Shown piece by piece: positions 11,068 through 21,800 of a stretch of DNA of 64,000 nt. Position 1 is the stretch's first letter; every line of letters begins with the position of its first letter. The stretch comes from Salvia splendens (Eukaryota > Streptophyta > Magnoliopsida > Lamiales > Lamiaceae): the NCBI RefSeq assembly GCF_004379255.2, contig NC_056047.1:26984293-27048292 (forward strand), written 5' to 3'. A program made the position numbers and the translations under genes. The notes below the pieces were generated by a model. That model was not told where the DNA came from. It saw nothing but the letters and a program-made list of their open reading frames with translations, and did no database searches.

Positions 11068-12394
11068 TGATAAGGCTCAATTCATACATCGATTTAAGGG
11101 TAAAATGTATGCTACTTGATCGGTTTATCGCGCAAAACAAGTGTTAAATATGCAGAAATGCCACTTGACCAAGGCAGCAAGGCCGAACTGATCAAGCAAG
11201 TACAAAAGGCGATAAAAGGCCAAGAATCGGGGGAGTTGATCAGGGGGAAGTGATCAAGCAGTTAGGCGGGGACCGCTGGCTTCTAGAAGAAGAACACGCG
11301 AGGAAATGAGCTGGATATGGCGCACCATTCTGTTATCAAGGATGACGTTCTAAAAGGGGACACGTGCTAGCTTATGAGACGCAAGGACGGAGCTGAGTCA
11401 GGAATCTGTTACTTAAAAGCGTCGTCATTCTAGAAGGAAGGGCACGTAGCAATCAATGAGTCGCTCATTCTCAGCATGAGCGAATATTCCCTGTCAAGAT
11501 CGTTATGCAGCTGGAGGCCGAATCGAGCTTATAAATAGAGGGTGTGCCATCACAAAAGGATCGGACACTTTACTTTCCGTCTAGTTTAGCTTAGCTTAGT
11601 TATCTAGCGTAGTTCAGTTCAGCTCTCTAGCTTAGTTTAGTTCAGCTCTCTAGCTTAGTTTAGTTCAGTTCTTTAGCTTAGCTTAGATAGCTTAGTTAAA
11701 AGGGCGACCGAAGGGAGCGCTGCAGAATACTCATTTCTGTTAGCGTTATCTTAAGTTTCCCGCTGAGATTTTTCTCAGTTCTTACCGCTTTCTTAGCTTC
11801 CGAAGTGATAGCTTAGTTAAAAAGGGCGACCAAAGGTAGCGCTGCAGAATACTCATTTCTGTTAGCGTTATCTTAAGTTTCCCGCTGAGATTTTGCTCAG
11901 TTCTTACCGCTTTCTTAGCTTCTGAAGTGTTAGCTTAGTTTAAATTTCACGCTATACTCAGTTTTTAGTTTAATCAAAGTTATTTTCATTTACATTCTCG
12001 CATTTACTTTTCTACTGTTAACTGCAATTCACTTGACCTAGTAGTTAAAGTTCCATTGATCAAGCTAGCTAGTTAAATTTTTCCTAGAGTAAAGACAATA
12101 GTTAAAAAACTCTCAAGTTAAAGCGTGGCAGCAGCCAACCCCCCTGTTCACTACTCACACACTCGACACACCAACTTCTCTGTGGGATCGACTCTGAACT
12201 TGCCGCTTTACTGTTTAAGTTATGCAAAACTGGGAGTTTATAAATTACTTTGGCAAGGAAGAAAGAGCGAGAGCAAGACTGCAGTGATTAAGTGGCAACG
12301 ATAATTTGCTAACTGATCCGACCGGTTCGGTTATCATTCCATATAACTTGATCCGCATTCTAATCGCGTTTTTGCCTCTTTCCAAGCCCCGCCA
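11068..12394 (+). repeat. 3' LTR of Athila-like element
   Basis: A 1327-bp partner of 3109-4430, with the same internal 121-bp duplication (about 11685-11930) and minisatellite. The polypurine tract expected just before it is degenerate: the flank reads TTTAAGTGTGAGCATTT where related elements have a G-rich run. The GAAAT duplication follows at 12395-12399. Confidence 0.93.
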
Positions 12395-12399
12395 GAAAT

Positions 12400-12660
12400 G
12401 TCTCCCGACTTTTTGAAGCCACGAACGGGTAAGAAATGTCCCCCGACATTTCCCATGCCACGGACGGGAGTCGAATGTCCGTCATGTCTCCCGACGAACG
12501 GGAGACGTCCCTTGGGACCAATGTGTGTCAAATGTCTTCGAACTTTTTCTAAGACACGGACGGGAGCAAAACGTCTCACATGTCTCCCGACGAGCGAGAG
12601 ACGTCCCTTGAGACCAATGGGACACGCCCAACGACCCTATTCATGGGAACGACGAGAGAC
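12400..12660 (-). repeat. 39-bp minisatellite in copia A
   Basis: Repeats of a roughly 39-bp unit (TCTCCCGAC...CACGGACGGGAG...AAATG) run from 12400 to about 12660 and also occur just left of the nested element at 3071-3108. On the minus strand the unit encodes a 13-residue repeat of the form FxPVRxxxKVGxx, with copies such as FAPVRVLEKVRRH and FLPVRGFKKSGDI. The Athila-like element inserted inside this array. It lies where copia A should have gag. Confidence 0.65.
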
Positions 12661-12799
12661 GTCTCGTAGGACTTACCGACCATTCACATTCACAAGGTCT
12701 CTCCCCCACATTGGAGTCAGTCGTGTTAATCCCAAAGGCATCAACTCTCGTGTTGGACCCGACCACTCAATCCATTAGAGGATTCTATGGAGCCACTAA

Positions 12800-13150
12800 A
12801 AGTGGAACCTCAGTTCTCGTGTTGGCCCCTAAGGTCCCAACACACGTGTTGATCCCAAAGGCCTCAACACTTGATCCGTTAGAGGAACCACTAACAGTGG
12901 AACCGTCAATTTACATGTTGGCCCCGAAGGCACCAACACTTGGGTTGATCCCAAAGGACTCAATATACGATCCATTGGAGGATCTCGCAGAACCACAAAA
13001 CGTGGAACCGTCATTCTTCATGTTTGTCCCGAAGACCCCAACACCCGTGTTGACCTCGAAAGGTCCAACACTCGATCCTATCAAGGATCCCATGGAACCA
13101 CTTAATGTGGAACCATCGGTGCCACCAAAGGTGGATGCACCAGTCAACCC
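12800..13150 (-). repeat. About 105-bp tandem repeat in copia A
   Basis: The marker GTGGAACC recurs at 12802, 12896, 13002 and 13107, giving periods of about 94-105 bp, the later ones multiples of three. Both strands stay open as a result. On the minus strand the unit reads like GSTFCGSARSSNGSYIESFG, Gly/Ser-rich; on the plus strand it gives Pro-rich text. No gag (UBN2) domain is visible here, so this array replaces or precedes gag. Confidence 0.7.
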
Positions 13151-13249
13151 AAACGGGTTAGTAATTGCTCATGGCGTTATGGGTAGTCATAGGTAATGAT
13201 GTGGACTCGACGGGGGTCGTGGTCATGGCGGGGACCCGATGGGAAGCTA

Positions 13250-13331
13250 GCGGGGAACAATGGGCACGTCGGTGTTGGAGTCGGGGAAAGTGGCGACGGC
13301 GAACGTAGCAACGGGATCCTTCTCCATGCTA
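13250..13331 (-). pseudogene. Possible gag start of copia A
   Basis: An ATG on the minus strand at about 13328 (reading MEKDPVATFAVATFPDSN) lies just inside the LTR and stops after roughly 26 codons. Copia gag normally starts in this position. It is too short to identify by domain. Confidence 0.3.
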
Positions 13332-13344
13332 AGGTATTAGTTTC

Positions 13345-14616
13345 GAAAGTTTTAGATTCAATTTAAAGTCCAAACTCCTTCTTCAACGACAAGTATATCT
13401 CGTCTTGCGATTGTTTGTTGAAAATTGACCGTGATACAAAGATACACTAACCAGGCGTAATACAACCCAATGAAGAATGGAGAAATTAAACGGAAATAAA
13501 CTGAATTGAAATTACAAAGAAGAATTCAAAACAATAAACTGTAAAGATGTAAGCCGAGTCGAGGAGTCCTCTTTCCGCAAGACGAGATACGCCCCGGTAG
13601 TGCTCTCGGATTGACGTGTCATCCCCAAAAATAAAACGGCTTCGTCTCTGAAGTAGCAGCACCGCTAGCAACAGAGCTCCAGCGAACGGGAGTAAGGCGG
13701 GGGCAGAGCTTCGACGGGAAGATTATGCAGAGAGGGAGAGAGCGTGTATGCAAGAATGCTTGGGTTTGTTCTGTGTTCTATCGTATGCAATGCATGGAGT
13801 GACTGCCTATTTATAAGCCAAGTCCATCCATTGGGCATTAATGGAGTCAACAGTCATTATGTGTGCCATGATGGCTTGACTGTAATCGCCGGGGGTTACT
13901 GACTGGTGCACTAGCCATTGGGAGCTGAAGAGACACGACGCATTTGGACACACTACACGACAGGATACACCATGGACCGTCGGGGTCCATCGGGGACCTT
14001 TTGTCTCCTGTTATGCGTCGGGCTCCAGCGGAGACCTTTTGTCTCCCGTTACGCATCGGGGTCCAGAGGGGACATGACGTGGACCAGGACCACCATGAAT
14101 CGGGGTCCGTCGGGGATAGTGTGGAGTTTGAGGTAATCTAAAAAGAACAAGCGGGGCTTGAACCACGCTCAATGACCAGCTCTAAAGAGCTGCCCAAAGA
14201 CCACCCAAAGACCAATTGCCCAGGCACAAGGCACACGGCGCCCGGTGCGCGATGCCCGACTCGCGGCTCGCGGGCGGGCGGCGGCCCTCGCGCGTGTGGG
14301 CTCTGTCACCCATCTTATTCCACGATAATTATTACACATAATAATTCATCTTGTTAAATACTTCGTCAAAGAAGTTTATCATCCCCGATGTGGGATAATT
14401 AACACTTAGTTAATTAATCCCTTAGTTTTTCTCATAGCTCATTTCTAGCTTTATTGTGACCAACTTTAATATATTATTTCGGATTTGAGAAAATGAATAT
14501 ACTACGGTCATCTACTCGGAACGTAGATCGACGGTATTGCATTTAATTTCATAAAAATAAATGTCTTGTAATATTTATTATTAATCAAAGTCGTTTGACC
14601 AAGCACGATTCCAACA
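13345..14616 (-). repeat. 5' LTR of copia A
   Basis: Read on the minus strand, the LTR starts TGTTGGAATCGTGCTTGG at 14616, the usual TGTTGG start of copia LTRs. The inner end is uncertain (about 13345) because the primer site is decayed. It contains a short GC-rich tandem repeat of about 38 bp near 13990-14075 (GACCTTTTGTCTCC units). The partner LTR is outside the window, so no target duplication can be checked. Confidence 0.65.
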
Positions 14617-14890
14617 GAGAATACTTGGTGAGAAGCCCCTTCATCTCCCCCTATTACTATTATTGTTGTTTTTTTTTAATACATGGATTTGAATTAGGCC
14701 ACATGGCATGATACACATACTATATCATTGTTCTAGATAATTCTTCCAAATTCAAAAAAGTATTGGAGATAAAAATATCTCCATGTCTAAATTTCCGATT
14801 TATGGGAATAATTGATTTAATTTATACATATCCCTATTGTTTGATATAATTTTATAAATATTTATAACCTCTTTCTTCATACATAGATTG
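14617..14890. other. No gene seen
   Basis: AT-rich sequence right of the copia A LTR. I see no ORF, RNA gene or repeat that I can name. Confidence 0.5.
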
Positions 14891-15307
14891 GGGTGCGTTA
14901 GGGTGACCCACTCTTAAAGTGACAACGTGACAATAAGTAACATCCCATTTGTAATACTTATGCAAGCAATATGTGATACACAGACAAACAATTCAGCATA
15001 AGGTTCCAAGTAATATGAAATACGAAATCAGAGAACTATGGTGATATCATAGTTAAAATAACAATTTAGGCAAGCAATCTGCTATACATAGGCAAGCATT
15101 CTGCGATACATAGGCTAGCAACTCGGCATATGGTTCCAAGCAATTTGCGATACGAAACTAAAGATAATCAAGCAATCTACGATACATAGGCAAGCAAGTC
15201 TGCCACGTGGCATGCTAAGATTGAATCTGCTCCTAAATCTAACGGTTGTGCTTGGTGGTACAGTATTATCTTAAATGATGTTGTCATTTTAACACAAACC
15301 TAAATAG
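14891..15307. mobile_element. Candidate non-autonomous inverted-repeat element
   Basis: The left end (GCGTTAGGGTGACCCACTC, then TTAAAGTGACAACGT) is imperfectly complementary to the right end (GATGTTGTCATTTTAACACA, then AACCTAA). Inside, a motif like GGCAAGCAATCTGCGATACAT recurs four to five times between about 14960 and 15205, as subterminal repeats do in DNA transposons. No ORF. Boundaries are approximate. Confidence 0.4.
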
Positions 15308-15589
15308 ATTATTAAAAAACGATTGATTACAAACATAAGTAATTTACTAGTTTAATTCTCTTTAATTATTACCCTTCTCTATTTTCAAAATTATTTTGAG
15401 ATTAGCTTAAATTCAAAGATTTCCTTAACGTAATAATACATTACTTCTAAGCCTTCGGGATGTTACAATATATCAAGCAAATATGAGTGGAATGGAAGTA
15501 TGAATCCAGTTCTATTCAATCATACCAATCTCATTCCATTCCATACTACTGATCATAATCTTAGGAGTTTCTTGATATGATTAAATTGA

Positions 15590-15820
15590 ATAAGAAGGAA
15601 ATGAAATGGAGATGGAAATAAAATGAGGATGGAAATGGAATGGGGATTTCATTTCATTCCTGTCCATAGTTAATGTAATGAATACAAATGGAATGGAATT
15701 GAGTAGTATGTGTAAATTGTGTGTAGTGTGTGTGGAGTGTGCAATATGTGTAGAGTGTGTAAGGTGTACAATGTGTGCAGTGTGTGTAATGTGTGTGTGC
15801 AATGTATGTAGTGCGGATTT
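15590..15820. repeat. Low-complexity GGAAT- and TGTG-rich tract
   Basis: Runs of ATGGAAATGGAAT units (about 15595-15660), then degenerate TGTGTGTAATGTG units (about 15708-15815). ORFs across it are repeat artefacts rich in His and Thr. More GGAATGGAATG text lies at 15485-15545 and 15965-16035. Confidence 0.75.
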
Positions 15821-16050
15821 TTATTAGTAATAATTAAAAATTCTAAAATTTTAGTTTTATTATAAAATTTTGAAATTATAAAATTGAGTGATATCAAATT
15901 TAAAATATAATATAATATTATAATATTTTATAATTAAAATCTAAAATATAAATAAAAGAGAAAAATAGAATGGAATGATCATTCCTTAATTAAATGGAAG
16001 GAATGACTATTCCCACGTGGAATGGAATGGTGATTTTTAAGGAAGAAAAA

Positions 16051-16253
16051 TATTTCATTCATCCCATAGTAGATGTCACACTTTCCTTTTAATTTGTCCC
16101 ACAAAAGATGTCACATTTCCTCTTTTGGAAACAGTTTCTTCTCACATCAATTATAAAATTATATTTTCTCTCACCACTTAACACACAAATAACATCTCCT
16201 AAAATCTAGTGTCATCTACCAAGTGTGACATCTACTATGGAACGAATGAAGTA
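16051..16253. mobile_element. Stowaway-like MITE, 203 bp
   Basis: The ends are inverted repeats of about 28 bp: CATCCCATAGTAGATGTCAC on the left and GTGACATCTACTATGGAACG on the right, each bounded by TA. Non-coding. TA boundaries and the TTCATTC(A/G)TCCCA end fit Stowaway/Tc1-mariner MITEs of plants. Confidence 0.8.
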
Positions 16254-16309
16254 CCAAACAAAGGTATGGAATGAAGGTAGAAATATCTACCACAAAAGTC
16301 GATATCATT

Positions 16310-16525
16310 TGTTGGAAAGAAATCAAGCAAAAAATTGAGAAGATTGGGGAATCAAATCACAAGCAAATAATTGAGGAGATGTGGAATTAATTGTAAATTG
16401 TCGTGTGATATGGTAATTAGAAGAATTAGGGCGGATCCTTACCTTATTTGTATAGCCCCCTCCTATATAGTTGGATGTAAATCATGGTGTAATTTAAAGT
16501 TGAATAAAAAGCAAATATTTCAACA
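16310..16525 (+). repeat. 5' LTR of copia B
   Basis: Starts TGTTGGAAAG and ends TTCAACA; a TATATAG box is near 16464. Partner at 21258-21472. Confidence 0.95.
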
Positions 16526-16537
16526 TGGCATCAGAGC
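16526..16537 (+). promoter_or_regulatory. Primer binding site, tRNA-iMet type
   Basis: TGGCATCAGAGC directly abuts the LTR; it differs at one base from the common copia primer site TGGTATCAGAGC. Confidence 0.9.
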
Positions 16538-16603
16538 AAAGGCTCAGAAAAAACATCATCATAGCCCAATAAACCTTTCTCGACCTAAGGCAGAAACCAA
16601 GTC

Positions 16604-17554
16604 ATGGCCGAGGACGAAACCAAAGAAATCGAAACCAAACCAAAGCTCTCAGACGACCACAAACTGTGGGTGAGTAAGAACGTTACCGTAGTCGTAAAGC
16701 TCAATGGAACAAATTACTCGATATGGGCGCGGCTCATGAAAATTCAGATCGGGAGTAGGAGGGTACTCCGACACATAAACGGCAACCCGCCACCTCCCGA
16801 ACCAGGGGCGGCCGGATACACGGAGTGGGAGGAGACGGACTTAATCGTCTTCTCGTGGATTCTAGACAACATCGAAACCGATATCGTCATCGATTTCGCC
16901 CATCACCAAACGGCAGGGGCCTTATGGAAAAGCCTAGCTGTGACGTTTGAAACCACGTCTAATCCCTTTCTACTGTTCGATCTGGAGGAGAAGTCAGAAA
17001 ATGTTAAACAAGGATAACAGAGCCTTGAAACATATTGGCAGCACTTACATGGAACGTGGATAGATGTGGATCGGTGCCAAGAACAACCCGTCACATGTGG
17101 TGACAAAGGAATCGGACAATTCCGAAAATACATCGAAACCCGGAGGCTATTCAAATTCCTAACCGGACTCAATCCGAGATATGATCAGATGAAGCGAGAA
17201 GTCATCAAAGACCGACCGTGGCCCTCAGCCGAGGTCGCGTACGGCTGGATAAAAAGGGAGACCGCCCGACTCAGGATCATGCCGACAATCTCCACCGAAT
17301 CCGCCGGCGCAACCAACGACATCACCTCATCATCGGGCGGCGGTATTAGACTTGGATTCGCGGTCCGGAATCAGCCGCGAAGTGGACCACCGCCACACCA
17401 AACAGGGACAGGAGCTCCTCCAAATCACCGGCCATTCAAGGAGGATAAGTCGAAACTTTGGTGCTCACATTGTGGAAAGCACAAACACACCAAGGAATCA
17501 TGCTTTCTTCTCGTCAGATTTCCAGAATGGTGGGACAAGAATCAAAAGGCCTAG
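16604..17554 (+). pseudogene. Copia B gag
   Basis: The ORF starts at the ATG at 16604 (MAEDETKEIETKPKLSDD). It shows the gag N-terminal signature LNGTNYSIWARLMKIQIGSR, then WSILDN-type UBN2 text and the linker to a zinc knuckle at about 17457-17505 (CSHCGKHKHTKESC, CX2CX4HX4C). An in-frame TAA at about 17015 splits it into 16604-17017 and 17066-17554 in the same phase, and a TAG follows the knuckle at 17552. Otherwise complete. It would form the particle and bind RNA. Confidence 0.9.
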
Positions 17555-17572
17555 GCGAAGCTAGCCATCGGA

Positions 17573-18652
17573 ATGACCGACAACGGAAGAGGATTGTTTC
17601 CCACGGCCAGAGCGGGAAACCAGGAGGCTACCGACGCTCACGGACGGCAGGAAAACACGGGAGGAACAATCGGGGAAGCGGCGGTCGCCGAGATTCGGAG
17701 AGGCGGCGGATCGATTGGAGGTAAAGGGTTGGGGTTCTTTAACCCTAGCCCTAATTTCTCTCTTGCACATAAGCCCCCAGATTCTGAATCTTTCCAAATA
17801 ATACCCCCAAAATCCGGATTATTATGTCATGAACCCCAGCAGGATGATAAATTGCAATTGAGTCCCCTAGGATTTAGAAATTTGAAAAATAACCCCCAAA
17901 ATTCAGAAAAATCCTTTGTTAGCCCTAATTATTTTGCACCCCTTGAAAATACTTATATTGCATGCATGGCAAGAAAAGTAAAGGGTAGCAATGAAAGTGA
18001 ATGGATATTTGATTGCGGGGCTACAGATAATATGACTTATGATATGAAGGATTTCTCCACCTTTGATGGGGCAACTAAAAGCCAAATTCAAACTGCTGAT
18101 GGGGAATTAACATCTGTGCATGGAAGTGGAACAATTGAGATATCCTCAAGTCTGAAACTTAAAAACTGTCTTTATGTGCCAAAACTGTCTCACAAACTGA
18201 TGTCTATTAGCCCTGTGACTAAAGAACTGAATTGTACCTTATTGATGCACCCGAATTTCTGTGTCTTACAAGATATCAGGACGAGGAGGATAATTGGGCG
18301 TGGCACTGAGCGTCAAAGCCTCTATTATGTGGACGAGATAGCTCACCAAGGTGGCGCCGCGATGCTTGCTCACGAATCTGCTGATAGGGAAGCTTGGTTG
18401 TGGCACCAAAGAATGGGTCATCCGTCTGCGGGTTATTTTAAATTACTTTTTTTGAAATTTTTTCATCTTAAAGACATTTCTTGTGAGTCATGCGTTTTGG
18501 CTAAGAACCACAGACACTCATTTAAATCCAGTAATACGCGTGTTAAAGATATTTTTTTCCTAGTTCATGCTGATGTGTGGGCCCTGCGTCTATTACTGGT
18601 GATAATGGTTTTAAATATTTTCTCCTCTTTGTTGATGACTGCACTAGAATGA
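17573..18652 (+). pseudogene. Copia B protease and GAG-pre-integrase
   Basis: A 359-codon ORF. The first third is Gly/Arg-rich linker. The protease site reads WIFDCGATDNMT (D-C-G where D-S/T-G is usual). Next come LKNCLYVPKLSHKLMSI and the integrase zinc-binding part LWHQRMGHPSAGYF...CESCVLAK with the HHCC pattern. The first catalytic region begins at HADVWA, where a frameshift near 18590 throws the reading out; the expected continuation is legible in another frame. Non-functional as it stands. Confidence 0.88.
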
Positions 18653-18714
18653 CGTGGATATATTTTTTGCGAAATAAATCTGAAGTTTTTGAAAAATTTG
18701 TCACCTTTTAAAAA

Positions 18715-19668
18715 ATGATTCAGACGCAATTTCACAAAACAATCTCGATTCTTAGGTCAGATAACGGGAGAGAGTTTGTCAATAGGGACATGGAAGACTT
18801 TTTTAAGACACACGGGTTAGTTCATCAAACCTCGTGTCCTTATACACCAGAACAAAACAGGGTAGCTGAGAGAAAAAATAGAATTCTTCTTGAAATAACC
18901 CGAGCTCTGTTTTTTTACTCAAATGTACCAAAATTTCTTTGGCCAGAAGCGGTCGCTACCTCAGTTTATCTCGTGAATCGCCTTCCTACAAAAATCCTTA
19001 ACATGAAAACACCCCATCAAGTCCTTTCAAATTTTACAAAAATCCCGGAACCTCTTACACTTCCGCTTAAAATTTTTGGATGCTCCGTCTATGTACATGT
19101 TCCAAAACACGAGCGCACAAAATTTTCTGCATGTGCGATAAAATGTGTCATTATTGGTTATGGAGTCAATCAGAAGGGATATAGGTGCTATGATCCATCC
19201 TCTAGAAAAATAATCACTACTATGAATTGCAACTTTCTTGAGTGTGAGTATTTTTATCAAACCCAACTTCGAGGTCAGGGGGAGAGTAGAAATAGCCTAA
19301 GGGAAATAAATGGACCCCCAAGTTGGTTGGTGCCCCCATCAAGCGACTCTAAGGCGGAACCAACAGAACGAGCTAGCGCCATCGCCGAGCAGGTCACATC
19401 CACTATAGATCCTCCTCAGCCAACCACGCCTCACCCGAATCCTCTTCCAGTGATATCTAAGGTAACTCCCGAACCAGAACCTGAAAGTACATCCATTATT
19501 TCTAATAATTCTGGCGTAGATGAAGTCACTGCTATTGATGGGGAAACTGGTCGGTACATTATTCCTCAACGCAACACTCGAGGAATTCCACCTAAAAGGT
19601 ACAGTCCGGAGAAGGTAGGGGCTAAAAGCAGATACAGAGTAGCGAACCTTGCTAAAGCCAATCTCTGA
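18715..19668 (+). pseudogene. Copia B integrase core and linker
   Basis: Continues the integrase: ILRSDNGREFVNRDMEDFF has the second catalytic Asp, and SCPYTPEQNRVAERKNRILL the catalytic Glu region. Then LPTKILNMKTPHQVL and FGCSVYVHVPKHERTKF close the core, followed by GYGVNQKGYRCYDPSSRKI. The last 120 residues are a Ser/Pro-rich linker to reverse transcriptase. Open for 317 codons but cut off from its N-terminus by the frameshift before 18715. Confidence 0.9.
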
Positions 19669-21245
19669 AATGCCAAGAGCTTTCACAACTGCTCTGTACG
19701 AAGAAGAAGAGATCCCTCAAACCGCTGAAGAGGCTATGAAAATAACTCATTGGAGAAAGGCGATGATAGTGGAAATGAATGCCCTTATGAATAGCAAGAC
19801 ATGAGAAGTGTGTGCCAAACCAGAAGGTGTGCGAGCCGTAGGATGCAGGTGGGTCTTCACCATCAAAAGATGACCAGATGGATCGATTGAACGATACAAG
19901 GCAAGGTTGGTGGCAAAGGGATACACCCAGACATATGGAGTCGATTATGCTGAGACATTCTCACCGGTTGCCAAGATGAACACCATCAGGGTCCTACTCT
20001 CTATTGCAGCCAACAAGGAGTGGCCACTACACCAGTTTGACGTTACTAATGCATTCCTACATGGGGAACTCTCAAAGCCAATTTATATGGAAGTCCTGCT
20101 AGGCTTTTCTGAGGACTTTGAAGGTGGAAAGGTGTGCAAGCTCAAGAAGACGTTGTATGGGCTAAAATAGTCGCCTCGAGCCTGGTTTGGAAGATTCATC
20201 GAAGTAATGAAGAAGTACGGGTATAAACAGAGTAACTCTGATCACACTCTGTTTTTAAAAAAAGAGAGAAGGGAAGATCACTTGCCTTGTTATCTATGTA
20301 GATGACATGATTCTCACTGGCGACGATGAGGAAGAGATTAAGCTACTAAGACAGAACCTGTTCTCAGAATTTCAGATGAAAGATCTTGGACTGCTGAAGT
20401 ATTTTCTGGGAATAGAAATATTGAGATCAAAGAGGGGAATCTTCATCAGCCAAAGAAAATACGTCCTCGATTTACTGGCAGAAACGGGGATGCTGGATTG
20501 CAAACCAGTAGATACTCCTATGGTCCAAAATCATGGGTTGCAGATAGTAGAAGGAGCAGAACCTACTCATCGCACGAGATACCAGCGCCTAGTTGGCAAG
20601 CTAATCTACTTGTCCCATACTAGACCTGACATTGCATACGCGGTTGGAGTGGTGAGTCAGTTTATGCACAAACCCCAAGAAGCTCATTGGGAAGCAGCAC
20701 TGCGGATTGTTCGATACCTAAAAGGAACACCGAGACATGGAGTAATGTTTAAGAAGCATGGCCATATGGACATATATGGGTTCACAGATGCCGATTGGGC
20801 CGGAAATCCAAATGATCGAAAGTCAACCGTTGGGTACTTTACGTTCGTTGGCGGCAATCTGGTTACTTGGCGAAGTAAGAAGCAAAAGGTGGTAGCTTTG
20901 TCAAGTGCTGAAGCAGAATTTCGAGGAATCAAGAGTGGATTGATCGAGATTCTATGGCTAAAAAGACTAATGACCGAGTTGGAGTTAATGCCTTTCGGAC
21001 CCTGCAAACTATTTTGTGATAACAAGGCAGCTATCGCCATATCCGAGAACCCAGTACAGCATGACCGGACAAAACATGTTAAAGTTGATCGACACTTCAT
21101 CGAAGACAACATTGAAGCAAAGGTGGTGGATCTACCGTTTGTCAGATCAGAAGACCAGCTGGCTAATATTCTTACCAAAGTTGTGGACTCCAGAAGTTTC
21201 CATGAAGTATTGGGCAAGTTAAGTATGGATGATCCCCTTATTTAA
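19669..21245 (+). pseudogene. Copia B reverse transcriptase and RNase H
   Basis: RT starts near 19670; an in-frame TGA at 19802 (TWEV position) and another at 19872 break the first part. ORF 19907-20170 has [32 protein letters not shown] and [10 protein letters not shown], then a TAG. A frameshift near 20290 precedes YVDDMILTGDDEEEI, and the long ORF 20307-21245 carries the rest: MKDLGLLKYFLGIEI, then RNase H with FTDADWAGNPNDRKSTVGYF, SSAEAEFRGI and CDNKAAIAISENPVQHDRTKH. It ends just before the polypurine tract. Confidence 0.92.
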
Positions 21246-21257
21246 CTTGAGGGGGAG
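21246..21257 (+). promoter_or_regulatory. Polypurine tract of copia B
   Basis: CTTGAGGGGGAG directly precedes the 3' LTR; it would prime plus-strand DNA synthesis. Confidence 0.88.
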
Positions 21258-21472
21258 TGTTGGAAAGAAATCAAGCAAATAATTGAGAAGATTGGGGGAA
21301 TCAAATCACAAGCAAATAATTGAGGAGATGTGGAATTGATTGTAAATTGCCGTGTGATATGGTAATTAGAATTAGGACGGATCCTTACCTTATTTGTATA
21401 GCCTCCCTCCTATATAGTTGGATGTAAATCATGGTGTAATTTAAAGTTGAATAAAAAGCAAATATTTTAACA
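21258..21472 (+). repeat. 3' LTR of copia B
   Basis: Partner of 16310-16525. Its TATATAG (about 21411) points toward the dehydrogenase gene whose ATG is at 21801. Ends TTTTAACA, followed by the TCATT duplication. Confidence 0.95.
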
Positions 21473-21477
21473 TCATT

Positions 21478-21800
21478 CTCTCCACCAATTTAGATTGCCT
21501 AAGAGCGGAGCTGATCTCCTACTCCACCATTCCTGCAGAGTAGGAGATCCGCACCGGCCTAAGAGTAGTGTAGAATTTGTGTGAAAAAGTTGTTGGTAAT
21601 TTATTGATCAAGTAGTAGTAGTTGTGTAGTTCATTGTATCTACGGATAACGCCACGCTTGTTAGTAGTTATGGCCCTTGAACTACCGCTATAATGCCCAC
21701 CTTCCCCAATCCGCACACCAATACTTATATCTCAATTCTTGCTTGATATTTTCTTGCACCTTTTTAACTTGTTACAAACCAATCATACCAAAAAGGTAAA
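21478..21800 (+). promoter_or_regulatory. Upstream region of the dehydrogenase gene
   Basis: Holds whatever proximal promoter remains between copia B and the ATG. There is a perfect 11-bp inverted repeat (GATCTCCTACT at 21513-21523, AGTAGGAGATC at 21539-21549) flanked by two CCTAAGAG direct repeats. Weak TATA candidates are TATAATG near 21690 and TTATATCT near 21724. The ATG has a good plant context (AAAATGGC). Confidence 0.5.

Larger units (their letters stand above)
3109..12394 (+). mobile_element. Athila-like Ty3/gypsy retrotransposon, nested in copia A
   Basis: This is a complete but decayed LTR retrotransposon. Both ends are defined: LTRs start TGATAAGG and end CCCCGCCA, and a 5-bp duplication GAAAT lies at 3104-3108 and 12395-12399. 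The primer site is complementary to tRNA-Asp, as in Athila. The order is LTR, gag, protease, RNase H, a separate 3' ORF, a long 3' non-coding region and LTR. The reverse-transcriptase core and the integrase are not recognisable, so it could only have moved with help. Outside the duplication the flanks read continuously as copia A repeat sequence, so it inserted into copia A. Confidence 0.92.
16310..21472 (+). mobile_element. Copia element B, nearly complete
   Basis: A 5163-bp Ty1/copia element with 216/215-bp LTRs, a TCATT duplication (16305-16309 and 21473-21477), a tRNA-iMet-type primer site and an intact polypurine tract. The order gag, protease, integrase, RT, RNase H is that of copia. 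Several in-frame stops and frameshifts disable it. By eye the LTRs differ by about five substitutions and three small indels, so it is younger than the Athila-like element to its left. It lies on the same strand as the dehydrogenase gene downstream. Confidence 0.95.

Noticed and set aside
12400..13150. Repeat arrays as a possible CRISPR
   Set aside because: Units are contiguous minisatellite repeats without spacers of constant size, in a plant nuclear context inside a retrotransposon.
12711..13196. 161-codon Pro-rich ORF on the plus strand
   Set aside because: It is the plus-strand reading of the 105-bp tandem array; both strands are open because the period is a multiple of three.
15581..15897. 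His/Thr-rich minus-strand ORFs
   Set aside because: Products of the TGTG/GGAAT low-complexity tract.
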